From: Chondrilla cf. caribensis
Lineage: Eukaryota; Porifera; Demospongiae; Chondrillida; Chondrillidae
Reading direction: 5' to 3'
DNA: 64,000 bases
Assembly: GCA_964020155.1 (NCBI GenBank)
Contig: OZ026569.1
Coordinates: 4,299,612-4,363,611 of the forward strand
Made by a program: the position numbers and the translations under genes. This document shows, one piece after another, positions 1 through 14,850 of this stretch. Every line of letters starts with the position of its first letter. The first letter of the stretch is position 1. Below the pieces are notes generated by a model. That model was given only the letters and a program-made list of their open reading frames with translations, did no database searches and had not been told where the DNA came from.

Positions 1-252
1 TCTCGGTCTCGTGTTTCGTGACTAAGCAGAGAAAGTGGTAGTGGACGGTTACTACTAAAATTAAGTATAAGCAAAGCCGAAAATATTAGCATAATGAAAT
101 GCACACGCTCACAGTGTGTGTGTTTATACAAAGATTCTGCTAAATTAGCTATTTCCTTTCTTGCGATTGCGTTGACTTGGACGGACATTTTCGTTGGCTC
201 CAAGGAGATGAGCAAATTATAGTCACGTGATATCATATAGGTAGGCTCTAAG
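1..252. other. 5' flank of NMT; no gene seen
   Basis: I see no open frame with recognisable protein similarity here. It should hold the promoter and 5' UTR of the N-myristoyltransferase gene that starts at 253. Any other content would belong to a gene beyond the left edge. Confidence 0.5.
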
Positions 253-1656
253 ATGGCGTCCAGAGATGACCCGCCGCAAGAGGAATGTAGGGATATTGAA
301 GAAGAAGGTGGCGAAGAACAAAATAAATCGCCGGAAATAGCAAAGAAATCGAAAAAGAAGAGAAATAAAAAGAAAAAGCAAACATCTGTGGAGACGTCAG
401 TAGTCGACCCGGGTCAGAAGCAGGTTAAGGACCTCAAGGACATTTTGGCTAAATTAAATACAGCAGAGGAAACTGATAAAGGAACGCATCTCTTCTGGGA
501 CACTCAGCCAGTTCCTAAGCTAGGTTTGCGAAAGATACTGTAATTTGTTGTTAATATGCCTACACGAGTGCGTTATGTTTTACAGAAGAAGAAGTCGTGG
601 AGTTTGGACCAATTGAACCGCCAAAAGAAGCAGTTCGCGATGCCCCCTATAGTCTCCCGGGCAACTATGAGTGGAGTGTGGTGGATGTGCTGAATGTGGA
701 GCAGGTGGGATGATGACTGGTGTGGGACCCTGGGTATTTCCCTTTTATGCTGAATGCCTTTGTTTTGTAGTTGTCTGAGCTCTACACTCTCTTGAGTGAG
801 AACTATGTCGAGGATGACGACAATCTGTTCAGGTTTGACTATTCCAAGGAGTTCCTCTCCTGGGCCTTGACTCCTCCTGGGTGGAAACAGTCATGGCACT
901 GTGGAATTAGAGTTTCCACCAACAAGAAATTAGTTGGCTTCATCAGTGCCATACCAGCTCACATCAGGATCAAAGACAAGTCAGTCAGACATGTGTTTTG
1001 CCATGGTCATCTGTCACGTGGAGTGTGTTCATTTCTCTTCATTTTATGGTCCCTCTCCTTTCCGCATCGTTTACATACATAATTGGTTAGTGTGTGTACT
1101 CCTATTGGCTAGTGTGTGTACTCCTATTGGTTAGTGTGTGTACTCCTATTGGTTAGTGTGTGTACTCCTATTGGCTAGTGTGTGTGTACTCCTATTGGCT
1201 AGTGTGTGTGTACTCCTATTGGTTGGTGTGTGTACTCCTATTGGTTGGTGTGTGTACTCCTCCAACCGATGGACCTAATCTGGAGGAGTGTCCGTTGGTA
1301 CCAGTTTTCCCTGCAGAGTTGCATGCTACATTCCATCTCCTCTGTCTGCGTAGCCAGCAGTTGATGGTGGAGATAAACTTCCTCTGTGTGCACAAGAAGC
1401 TGCGGTCCAAGAGGATGGCACCTGTCCTGATCAAGGAGATAACACGGAGGGTCAACATGGAGGGGATATTCCAGGCTACGTACACGGCTGGTGTGCTGCT
1501 GCCCAAGCCAGTTGCTGCATGTCGCTACTGGCACAGGTCTCTAAACCCCAAGAAGTTAGTGGACATCGAATTCTCTCACATTCCTCGCAACATGACCATG
1601 CAAAGAATGATCAAGTTGTACAGGCTGCCAGAAGTTAGTTGCTGTCTTATATTTAC

Positions 1657-1716
<60 letters not shown>

Positions 1717-2623
1717 ATGAACCTTTCTACTGCATTATAACTGGAGGACATTCTCCATTTCACAGGTGACAAAGACTCCTGGACTGAGGCCCATGGAAAT
1801 AGGAGATGTGGAGAAAGCTCATGTACTCTTAAATGAGTATCTGAGGAAGTTTGACTTTGCTCCAGTGTTCGTGACAGAGGTTGGTGTGTGAATGTGTCCA
1901 GCTGCCAGAGCTACTGGCGGACCACATGGCCTCCACCCTAACTGTGTACTGTGTCTATAGGAGGAATTTGCTCACTGGCTGCTTCCAAGAGAAAGGGTCA
2001 TCGATACCTATGTTGTGGAGGTGTGCTTGTGTGTAGTGGTGGTCACCACGTCCCTGTGTGTAGTGGTGGTCACCACGTCCCTGTGTGTAGTGGTGGTCAC
2101 CACGTCCCTGTGTGTAGTGGTGGTCACCACGTCCCTGTGTGTAGTGGTGGACACCATGTCCCTGTGTGTAGTGGTGGTCACCACATTCCTCATGTTCTAT
2201 TGCGTTCTGTTGGCGACCACTCCACTTCTATAGGACCCAGAAACACATGAAGTGACTGATATGATCAGCTTCTATCACCTTCCCTCATCAATTGTCAACC
2301 ACCGTATGTACAAGAAACTTAACTCAGCATATTCCTTTTATAATGTGTCCACGAAGACACCAATCAGGGACCTCATGTTGGATGGCCTTGTAGTGGCCAA
2401 GCAGGTGACGTTGAGGGTCTAGTGAACTCCTTTGAGCTGCAACTACATATCCTTATTCCACCCATGTAGCAAGATTGTGATGTCTTCAATGCATTGGATT
2501 TAATGGAGAATAGCAAGTTTTTGGAAGAGTTGAAATTTGGCATTGGTGATGGCAACCTGCATTATTACCTGTACAATTACAAATGTCCACAACTGAAACC
2601 ACAACAAGTGTGTTTGTCGGTGT

Positions 2624-2658
<35 letters not shown>

Positions 2659-2771
2659 ACGTGTGTGTGTGCACGTGTGTGTGTGTGTGCGTGTGTACAT
2701 GCGTGTGTGTGCATATACAAGTTAATTATGGCCATCTTTTTCTCTCCCAGATGGCTCTCGTTTTATTATGA
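253..2771 (+). CDS. NMT: Glycylpeptide N-tetradecanoyltransferase (N-myristoyltransferase)
   Basis: Transfers myristate from myristoyl-CoA to the N-terminal glycine of proteins in the cytosol. Nine exons join in phase: 253-523, 586-704, 771-992, 1361-1633, 1766-1879, 1961-2020, 2234-2404, 2470-2607, 2751-2771, giving 462 residues, near the usual 450-500. The N-terminus has the lysine-rich tract ([13 protein letters not shown]) typical of animal NMTs, which links them to ribosomes. Recognisable family blocks are [65 protein letters not shown] and [18 protein letters not shown]. The last exon encodes only MALVLL, so the C-terminal carboxylate that acts as catalytic base in this family is provided by a 21-nt exon. 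The start of exon 4 could be 1358 instead of 1361. Introns carry two small minisatellites and two GT tracts. ATP5F1B begins 196 bp downstream on the same strand. Confidence 0.95.
1085..1262. repeat. Minisatellite in NMT intron 3
   Basis: About eight imperfect copies of a 22-24 bp unit containing tattggttagtgtgtgtact. It lies between exons ending at 992 and starting at 1361. Confidence 0.85.
2022..2190. repeat. 27-bp minisatellite in NMT intron 6
   Basis: About six copies of a 27-bp unit containing tgtgtagtggtggtcaccac. The array begins a few bases after the donor at 2020/2021. Protein-like frames across it (VCSGGHHVP repeats and their reverse) are translations of the repeat, not genes. Confidence 0.9.
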
Positions 2772-2967
2772 TCATGACTTAGCTGAATCTTCTCATCTTT
2801 AAAAATTTGTACTTAGTAGAATTCTTTTTGTTTATAATAACCGCTGAAAATTGATACACGTGACACTGAGCATGCGCAGAAATTGAACCCTACGGTACGT
2901 ACTCCTAACCGAGGGTAGCTGACTGAGCGAGTGTGTTCTAGCAAGGCTGTAGTCTTCACTGTGGGAA

Positions 2968-6028
<3,061 letters not shown>

Positions 6029-6223
6029 GTTGCTCTACTAGACTTAGCTCTTTAGTACGTATTATTGTCGTCAGTTGATGTACGTATTTCTATGTCATTA
6101 TAACTATATAAATTATGTATAATAAGAGTTCATCCTGTACCCACTTGGGTACACTACGCAGTATACATTACATAGCCATTATAATCAGTATTAATAGCGA
6201 CACTTCACGACAGCTAGTGGAAG

Positions 6224-6482
6224 ATGCGCGCTTTAGTTCTCTACAGACGTTTACTGAACAAAGGACGACAGTTGAAGTACACAGAGTTTACCTATTATCG
6301 TCAGCTAGTCAGAAGAGATTTCGAAAAGTACAGAAATCTCCGAGATCCAAGGGAAATTGAATTCCAGCTTAAGGTATCGTATGCAATTAATGAAATGATG
6401 TGATTTATAATATACAAAGGCATCTGTTTCCTTCCAGAAAGCCCAGTATTTCTTGAACTCAGAATTGGGAGGACTCCAGTAA
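6224..6482 (+). CDS. LYR-motif microprotein, homologue of the MIEF1 upstream-ORF product
   Basis: Two exons, 6224-6373 (50 codons) and 6438-6482, give a 64-residue protein. It starts MRALVLYRRLLNKGRQLKYT, has a basic middle (QLVRRDFEKYRN) and ends FLNSELGGLQ. The LYR-x-LL start, GRQLxYT, and FLNxxLG near the end match the ~70-residue human MIEF1 microprotein, a mitochondrial LYR protein that binds the acyl carrier protein and affects mitoribosome assembly. Human LYRM proteins of other types are longer and lack the FLNGKLG-like end. Here it is a free-standing gene: ATP5F1B ends 195 bp upstream and the convergent CCDC177-like gene ends 17 bp downstream, so no MIEF1 frame follows. The gene is easy to miss because a longer non-coding frame overlaps it. 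Confidence 0.8.
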
Positions 6483-6499
6483 CTGCTGCCATCAGCTAG

Positions 6500-9455
6500 C
6501 TAAGCAATGACAATTCTGGGAGATGGTCTCGGACCAGCAGTTCTGTTCTCCAGTGCAGCCCTCAGCTCGCCCTCTTTGGCCATTTTATCAAATGTTCTGG
6601 AACGAAACATTATTATTATTATTTTGAATTCACTCCACACACCTTATCAATGTAGCTCACCTCTCTGACAATCTCTCAATCAATTGTGATCTCAAACGTG
6701 TGGTTGTCTCTGCATGGTGTCGTGACTGGGGATGAGTATACATACATGTTCATGTCAATGGGAATATTGCAGGCTACACTGTGATGAAGTGACAGTCTGC
6801 ATGTACACGCCTTGGTGATGTGACAGTCTGCATGTACACACCGTGGTGATGTGACAGTCTGCATGTACACGCCGTGGTGATGTGACAGTCTGCATGTACA
6901 CGCCGTGGTGATGTGACAGTTTGCATGTACACACCGTGGTGATGTGACAGTCTGCATGTACACGCCGTGGTGATGTGACAGTCTGCATGTACACGCCGTG
7001 GTGATGTGACAGTCTGCATGTACACGCCGTGGTGATGTGACAGTCTGCATGTACACGCCGTGGTGATGTGACAGTCTGCATGTACACGCCGTGGTGATGT
7101 GACAGTCTGCATGTACATGCCGTGGTGATGTGACAGTCTGCATGTACATGCTGTGGTGATGTGACAGTCTGCATGTACACGCTGTGGTGATGTGACAGTC
7201 TGCATGTACACGCCGTGGTGGACATCATAAACTCACTCTTTGAATAAGCTGTTGTTTTCCTTCTGATAACTCTTCACTGCGTTTTGATTTCATTGCTAGG
7301 TCCTCTTTTGCTTGCTGTATTTGCTGCTTTTCAAGTTCCTGCAAGTGTGCCCAGTTCACCAATTGGTCCTGTTTCTTAGTCTCTCTCATTTCATGAGCCT
7401 TCTTAGCTTTCAATTCATTATTTAAAGCAGATATGTCCCAAGCTTTATCCATCCGCTAGGATAAAGCAACAATCATTCCTGAGTTTAGCAATGTGCTTCT
7501 TTGTGTGTGTGTGTGTGTGTGGTGTTACCTGTTTATTCTCTTCGCTTATGGCCTCCTTCCATAGCTCCTCAGTTTGCTGCAACTTGCTCAAATTAGCCTT
7601 GACTTGTTGGACATGATGAACTTGGTTCAATCTGCTGTCACAAACACACACGTAATGCATCAACATATCAATATAATATACCTAAAGATTATTTGCCCAC
7701 AAACCACAGTACTAAACATACTTGTGCTTCAGTTCTTCTTCTTTCAGTTTCTTATGAATAGCGTATCTTTCACTAGCTTTGTCCTCCTTCAGTTTGAGGG
7801 TTCTCTCCAGGATTTGGCATTCGGCTCTTCTCTTATTCTCAATCTCGCTCCTCTTCGCTGCAGCCATTGCCTGCTCTGTGGCACTCTTGACTTTTCTGTG
7901 AATGTCGGCTAACCTTCTGGTGTCCCGTCGACTGGCCGATGCTCTCTCCATTGACTGTGTGATGTGGTCCTGTAGTTGCTGGTGCTCTTCACTTCTCACC
8001 TCACTTATGAGGGAACGTTTCCACTTCTAAACAAGGATTACCAGAGATTTCATACACCTACGGACACAGGGTAGAGCATCACACACACACATATAAACAC
8101 ACTTGTCGTAGTCTCTTCTTCTCTCTCTCTGTTTTCTGTGTGGCTATGTGGTCTGCCTTCAACTCTTCTTGTCTCCTAGCCTCCTCCTCCCATCTCTGCC
8201 AAGAAGCATTGTATTTCAATTCTTGTTGATGTCTGTGGGTCCTCTCTCTAGCAACCTGGTCTCGTCTGGATTCTTCCAACTGAACACAAACCAAATTATA
8301 GCCCACAATGCACCAACATGCTGTGTTGTGCTGTGCTGTGTGTGCCTCAAACAAGCCAATATCTGGAAACTAACACACAAAACAGCCCACCTGTAGTCTA
8401 CCAAGGTGCTGCTGCAAGGCAACCTGCTTCTGGTGGAACAATGCCTTCTTCTCTTTGGTGGTATCTCTGGCCACTTTCTCCCTCAGCCATGCATCATGGG
8501 AAGCACTCTGACATCTCTCCCAGGCTTGTTTGTCCTTTACTTTTGATATGAGTGCTCTTAGCATCCTTTCGTCCTACACACAATCAAGTACAAACATACG
8601 TAGCACCATTAGTTAGCAGTGCAAACACATGCTGTGAGAACTGAGTAGGGCAAGCAAACTGGGTACCTGCTTCAGGTGTGGAGCAGAATGGCTTCTTTGT
8701 CTCTTTGAGTATGAAGAAGGACCGTGTCTCTTTGAGTGTGAAGAAGGACCGTGTCTCTTTGAGTGTGAAGAAGGACCGTGTCTCTTTGAGTATGGAGATG
8801 GAGGACCACATATCCTTGTGCTCAAGTCCACCTTCCCGTGTTTCTTGGTCTTACAAACTGGTGCCTCCGGACTCGGACAGCTTCTAATCATTTTCTCCCG
8901 TTCACACTGAGCTAACATGAGCTTCTCTATATGGCAAAGCATTTCGTAGCACACATATGACGTGTGTTGTGAATAGGGTGCGATAGTCGTGCACAGTGGC
9001 ACGGAAGACCTCTGCTGGTGAGACTAACCACATCTCTGAGCTTCCTCTTCTTTCCACAACCGGCGAACTTTCGAAGAAGGCAATTGAGTGTTCCTGGCAT
9101 ACTCTCTAAGAGACTTTGGGAGTAACTCTAAAGGCTACGAATAGAAAGAAAATTCATGTGTCTGTTCAGTTATGTGAAAACAGCGGTAGTTTTGAGAGGC
9201 TACTTTAATTCCAAGATTCCGGCACGCCTTCAAAGACCTTGGACTTGTTAGAATGTAAGGACTTTGACGAAATTTTGGTTCGGTAAAATTCAGGAGATTG
9301 ATACTACCTACAGTACCGACACAAAAAGGGTTCTTGAGATAACGGAGCAACGATGGACGGATAACCGCCTTCCTTACGAGATTGTTTCGAAACTGCCGCC
9401 ATTTGTCTGAAATATTTTTCCATTTCAAATTCAATGTTGAACTGGAACTATACAT
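6500..9455 (-). CDS. CCDC177-like coiled-coil protein (DUF4659 family)
   Basis: Ten exons join in phase: 9455-9204, 9134-9029, 8926-8667, 8573-8391, 8279-8103, 8026-7722, 7631-7529, 7455-7237, 6725-6661, 6596-6500, about 588 residues. The N-terminal block YILTSPRSLKAC plus PLELLPKSLREY matches vertebrate CCDC177 (YVLTSPRSLEAC, PVELLPRAL). The C-terminal TFDKMAKEGELRAAL matches its RSFDRMVREAQLHASL. The middle is a long charged coiled coil rich in E, K, R and Q. Exon 3 contains a 9-residue SKRHGPSSH-type repeat encoded by a small minisatellite. Function is unknown even in vertebrates. The start ATG is 45 bp after the RPA3 stop on the same strand. The stop is 17 bp from the LYR gene stop. Confidence 0.8.
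6787..7222. repeat. 31-bp minisatellite in an intron of the CCDC177-like gene
   Basis: About 14 copies of a 31-bp unit containing gtgacagtctgcatgtacac, between exons ending at 7237 and starting at 6725. Because 31 is not a multiple of three, all three reverse frames show the same cycling peptide. None is a gene. Confidence 0.95.
8700..8795 (-). repeat. 27-bp coding minisatellite
   Basis: Three to four copies of a 27-bp unit (forward strand contains gtgaagaaggaccgtgtctc) lie inside exon 3 of the CCDC177-like gene. They encode tandem SKRHGPSSH. The unit length is a multiple of three, so copy changes keep frame. Confidence 0.85.
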
Positions 9456-9500
9456 ACAGTATTGTCTATGAATAGATGTGAATGCGGTAGGCGTGTCCCT

Positions 9501-12165
9501 TCATGATCCTGGAGGGAAGTACTGAGGAAATTGCTGTGTTAACTTGACTGCTTCATCATAAGCTCCAAGATCTGCAAGCAAAGATAGCTGACATCAAATT
9601 TGTCAATAGTTTCAGTGAATAGGTACCACTGACAAAGACAGCAATGAGCAGTGAGCTGTGAGCAGTGAGCTGTGAGCAGTGAGCTGTGAGCTGTGAGCTG
9701 TGAGCTGTGAGCAGTGAGCAGTGAGCAGTGAGCAGTGAGCTGTAAGCTGTTGAAATGTTTGGAAATTATTATTTGTCTAGTAAATTCACTGAATACGATC
9801 ACACTCACACAATGCATCAATTATTCCTGTACGTACACCTACCACAGGAGGGCAGCACTGGTGCAGTGATCAACACTACACTTCTAACACATTACAAGTG
9901 GAACTTCATAATCTGACGGTTCTAGATCAGCAGCATTCAGAACCAACACACTTACTAAGGAAATTTACAGTCTCCGGGAAGTATAGTTGGAAGGTGCTAC
10001 AAGATACTTTTGCTCCTATGGTCTCGAATGTATGCTCACTCACCAAAATCTGATCCATAATTGATGATCTTATCAACAGTGATGGAACAGTCATAGCCGA
10101 CCTGTCCCATCACCTCTACAAAAGGTGTCAACGGCTCATGCTGAAAGGAATAAACAAAATGACATGAATCCTCCAGGTGCACATGGAGTCAGTGATGTCA
10201 CCCCACGGCAACATAGGAAGTGCACCTATCAAGTTGAAAGGAATTGGATTTTTGTATTCAAAGACATTAGTTGAGGGCAAGTCTGCACAAGTAGGAAATA
10301 GAAGGAACAAATCATCTTCCTTTTATCAAAACAACACAAACAACTGGTTTTGAGCAACTATCACAGAGGCTCACAGCTATGGCAAAGAATGGAAACAGGA
10401 ATATTCTGAGAAACTGAAAAATAGAAGAGGGACCAGTTTAGAGTTTTGTAACTGACGAAGACCTGCGTACATGTGTGGTTGAAAGGTCCTACAAATTTAG
10501 TCACGATTGCTGTGTGTTCTGCTCAAAGTTCTCCCATTTCAATGGTTCTGATGTGTTACGAGCATGGGCAAGGTGATGGGTGATGGGGAGGCAGGGAGGA
10601 AGGGGAGACGGACGGGGCAGGAGAGACGAGATGCCCAACAACCACATTCCTCGGGTTCAGTGGTGCATGCCCTTTACAACGCTTCCAGTTTTCACCTAAT
10701 ACAGTAAACACTTCCCTGCGCCTACTGCATTGGTATGGGTTGGGTGACCGTACACACACTAGTGGATTACTGTCACTCACACCACTGGTGAACTGTGGAA
10801 GGAGAATAACATAAAATGTTGTACATGGAGATTGGATTAGTCACAAATTCAATAGATTTCTAAGAACAACCTTATTAAAGTGAGAATTAATGACTAATAG
10901 CAAACTATGTCGAGTAATTAAGTAAATACATAGTTATTACAACACACATTCCTATTAGAATTAAATTTATATAATAAATCTAATTAGCTGAGTTGGAAAA
11001 ATGTGGTGTAATTGACAACCAGGAACAAGATCTACCAGTGACTTGGGGTCATTGGGGTGAAGATGAGTGTATCAGAAGTGGTAGCATCAGAGATGGTAGC
11101 ATCAGAGGTGGTAGCATCAGAGGTGGTAGCATCAGAGGTGCTAGCATCAGTATATCAGAGATGCTAGTGTCACTGTATCAGAGGTGCTAGCATTAGTGTA
11201 TCAGAGCTACAGGCATCAGAAGTGCTGGCATCAGTGCATCAGAGGTGCTAGCATTAGTCAGCCGACACTTCCTCACTTAACAAGAGCGTGGACTCTATCA
11301 GCTGTCTTATTAGCGACTTGAACAAAAACAACTAAATTTGATAATATAAATTTCAATACACTTCATGATTAAGAATTCAATTAATTAGCACCAGTGCTGT
11401 ATCCCAGAGACACTAATCCAGTTTGCTTTGCTTCCTTAATCTCAAGTCATGCCGGCACCAAGCCCTATCACCCTTGCCCAACAAAGCCATTCCGTATTCA
11501 GTTATTTGAACCGCAATGGATATCAAAAGAGAGGACACAAACATCAAACAATCAGTGTTCAATCAGGCATTACCATCACTTAACAAGTTCTAAAGTCCTT
11601 GAACAGACCTCTGAAACGTCCTCACTGAAGACATCTTTCTGCATGATGTGTGCATTACTTCACTGCTAATAGTACTCTCACACCTGGTGAACACTTGAAT
11701 AGCTAAAGGATACTCAGGCAAAACACAAGGTGCTACCAATACGGACATTTCACTGTGGTGGCAGTGTCATGTTATGTAACACGTCAGCACGGGGGTAAAT
11801 TGTGACAAGTTAGTGGACGGGAGAGTAAACAACACACAGTCTGTGACAACACGCTATTGACTGGGACATCAGTTAGAGTAAATAACATACAATTTTCACT
11901 TAGTAATCATCTGTCAATGAGGAAGCCTTGCTGTATGGTCACAATATGTTAAGTGGATAAAGTCACCATATGACTCTATTGAAGCTAACAATGCTAATAT
12001 AATACACTTTAAGCTGATAACAACAGATGGTGAGTACACAGGTAGCTAAGGCGTAAACAGCATAACATCATGGAGACACAGTGGAGACATTAATACAAGA
12101 TTAGTGGTGTTATCAAATTGACAGGCATCAAAAAGGATTGGTACACACACACACTGCGCACCCAT

Positions 12166-12243
<78 letters not shown>

Positions 12244-12928
12244 ACAGAGAGAGATACAAAGTGCATATCTCAAATTAAACCAGTCCTACCAGTCCAGTGT
12301 ACAATTATCCCAGAGTTCCAAGATTTTATTATTGACGAATATTGAATGAAATTATGATCACAAATTATCACGTCATGACATGGAGTAATCCTCCTCATTG
12401 AAGGAAGTGGTCATCTAATAATTCTACATCATAAATCCCACACAACACGGTTGTGTGAATTGTTTATAGCAATAATGGAACAGAATATACACACTGTAGT
12501 CCAATGGGGAAACGCTGGACAGGATATTCTGAATTTACCGCCGCTTTCCCATCTCCGGAAAACCATCATTAAACACGGAGGGAAAATGAGATAACTTACA
12601 ACGACTAGGATGGATAGGGTGCGACAACACAACACGGATAAGGAGAAAGGGATTACCAGAGGTTGTAGGAGCTTGGCATTCAATGTTTGTCCGTCACTTG
12701 TTTCCAGTATTAGTGTCATGCCTCCTTCAACCTGGAATAAATAACATTTGGCGCCAAAATAGCAGACTGTGCACAGACATGCATGAAGGACGAACAACTC
12801 TCTTGACTCACACTTAATGTCTGAAAACAAACCTTAATGTATTTAGCTACAATTGAGACAGTCTTTCCAGTGCATTTGGGTAGAATTGAACCGTTTACTC
12901 GGGGTTTCGGAGTGACTTCGGCTGCCAT
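9501..12928 (-). CDS. RPA3: Replication protein A 14 kDa subunit
   Basis: Smallest subunit of the RPA single-strand DNA-binding trimer, acting in nuclear replication and repair. Four exons join in phase: 12928-12833 (32 codons), 12731-12657 (25 codons), 10140-10044, 9571-9501, giving 112 residues (human 121). It starts MAAEVTPKPRVNGSILPKCT. The OB-fold strands are recognisable from TVSIVAKYIK, GGMTLILETSDGQTL and PFVEVMGQV. The C-terminal helix reads DFDLGAYDEAVKLTQQFPQY, matching human [23 protein letters not shown]. Intron 2 is about 2.5 kb, unusually long here, and holds only repeats. The start codon is 116 bp from the divergent docking-protein gene. Confidence 0.9.
10141..12656. other. 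RPA3 intron 2; repeats, no gene seen
   Basis: This 2.5-kb intron shows no convincing exon on either strand. It contains an imperfect 15-bp repeat (atcagaggtggtagc type) at about 11070-11250 and a (GT)n tract at 12170-12240 that is antisense to RPA3. Confidence 0.6.
12170..12240 (+). repeat. (GT)n microsatellite, antisense to RPA3
   Basis: About 35 GT units on the plus strand inside a minus-strand gene. It is one of only two tracts in the window that oppose their host gene. Confidence 0.95.
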
Positions 12929-13044
12929 TTTTGGAGAGCTGAGGTAATTCGATAATGAATCTCGTTAATAATGCCAATAAAAGCGATCCGCAGCTCAACC
13001 GCTGAAGAGAGATTCAGTTGAGATATTTGGATTGCTTTTAGAAC

Positions 13045-13648
13045 ATGTCCACTTCTTCGGCACCAGGAAAGAAGGATACGGTTATCCTCGAAAGCTATTT
13101 GGTGAAAACAGGTCCTCTAAATAAGGCCTTACCACTGGTAAGTGACTTGTTGTTGTTGTGGTACAGCGCTAAGCGGCCGGAGACTAAAGGGATGTGGTCA
13201 TCCCGAAGCGCTTACCTAGAAAACCTTTACTACTTCTGTTTGTCTTTCGTGTAGAGTTGGCGCCAAAGATGGTTTGTGTTTTCCAAGCATCCAGAGGTAG
13301 GTTTACTGGTGACTGTTTCTGGTTGACACGCAGCTCCGGTTACCGTCCTAGAATGTTATACCCGGAGCACCTTCGTGTGAACGGGCATTGTCGAGCGCTG
13401 TGATAATCTTGGTGTCCTTGGTCATTTTAGGGAGAATTGGAACTGGCTTACTTCACTGACGAGTCGAAAACGAAAAAGAAAGGAGTCATCGACCTCACCA
13501 AGTTCATGTCCATCAAGCCCAGTGTCACCGTTGGAGGGAGAGACAACTTGTTCGCCTTGGAGATCCAGAGCAGAACCTACATCATGCAGGCAGCGAACTC
13601 CAGCTCCAAGAACGTCTGGCTAGCTAAGCTGTACGAGACTCTTAGCGG

Positions 13649-13706
<58 letters not shown>

Positions 13707-14850
13707 CTTCAAACACGCTGTCATTTGTAACTGTAAAATTGACCTAGTGGTTGATACCTTATGTTATTTCTTATTTTATCTAGAGCGAGTGTTCCATGCC
13801 TCAGTCCCCCAGCAGACCCAGCTACAAGCTGCTGAGGTCCTCATGCGAGCCGTCTCCAAGACAGAGTTGCTGCTGGTCGACCCAACCTCCGGACAGACCA
13901 TTGCTAACATTGATTACAACACCGTTCGTCGCCACGGTAACAGTGGACCAGTTATGTGGTTCGAGATATGTCCGTGCAGTGCAGACGAATTGAAGGTATT
14001 TTTATGGACCATCACTGCCGGGTCGAACATGTGTGCACAGGTTGCCAAGGAGATCAAATTGTACATTGAGCAGCGAAACCAGAAGCACATGGTAGCCGAG
14101 AACATCACCGATGGTCAGATCTACACCTCTCAGTGCCACTTCACCTGCCCTGTACCCGTGACCACCACCACCGGAGTACCTGCCCAGGTTCGCGTGATGG
14201 TCAAAAGCAAACGCCGTCCAACCGACCTGCAGAGGAAGGGAAGCGAACACATCGCATCGTCCACTATTACTAACAGTCCTCCTCCAAACTCACCCAGAGC
14301 TTTGGGACCGAACTCAAGACAAAATAGCTTTGATTCTGTCTTTATGAATTCTCCCGAGGGGCACAACACCCTGGCTAACTTCAGGGAGAGGCAGTTCAGT
14401 TTTACAGTATCCGATGGACACTCTCCTGGAGTCTTTGACCCTTCGCGGTCTTTAGCTAACTTCAGGCAGAACAGCCAGGAAGTAACTACCTCCCCCCTTA
14501 TCGAGGAGAAGTCTCCTAACGCCAGTTCGAATGGTATGATAAACAGGTCCAATAGCCCGTACCCCGTGGTGGGTCCAGACTCTGGAGTGGACAGTGAGCT
14601 GGAGCTGTCTCCGGGTAACTGCAGAAAACTCAGCCAGAAGGATTCCGTGTCATCAACGGGAAGTGTAACCAGTGCTCACTCAACACAGTCTTCTCAGTCA
14701 GTGACGTCTGGCGATACTGGGTCCACCTCGCCGCAGACTCCAGATGAGACAAGCCGCATCCCTGGCCAGCCCCCTGCCACTCCCCCAAGATCAGAGATAT
14801 CATTGAGAATGTACACCACACCACAGCGTGTTGCTCAGACTGCTAGCTAA
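13045..14850 (+). CDS. PH + IRS-type PTB docking protein (DOK/IRS-like)
   Basis: Four exons join in phase: 13045-13137, 13255-13296, 13431-13650, 13784-14850, giving 473 residues. Residues ~10-120 form a PH domain: ESYLVKTGPLNKALPL, SWRQRWFVFSKHP, LELAYFTDESKTKKKGVIDL, then a final helix NVWLAKLYETL. Residues ~120-230 form an IRS-type PTB fold: EVLMRAVSKTELLLVDPTSG, YNTVRRHGNSGPVMWFEIC, ending AKEIKLYIEQ. The remaining half is a Ser/Pro-rich low-complexity tail with few tyrosines, so classical phosphotyrosine docking sites are sparse. PH then PTB is the order in DOK and IRS proteins, which act as adaptors below tyrosine kinases at the membrane. I cannot choose between those subfamilies. The poly(A) signal AATAAA is at 15177. 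Confidence 0.75.
13651..13704 (+). repeat. (GT)n microsatellite forming the donor of PH-PTB intron 3
   Basis: The tract starts exactly at the exon 3 boundary (13650/13651), so its first GT is the splice donor. Confidence 0.95.

Noticed and set aside
8613..9002. Extending CCDC177-like exon 3 upstream to 9002 as one open frame
   Set aside because: That would leave an impossible intron of under 20 bp from exon 2. An acceptor at 8927 joins in phase and restores family similarity.
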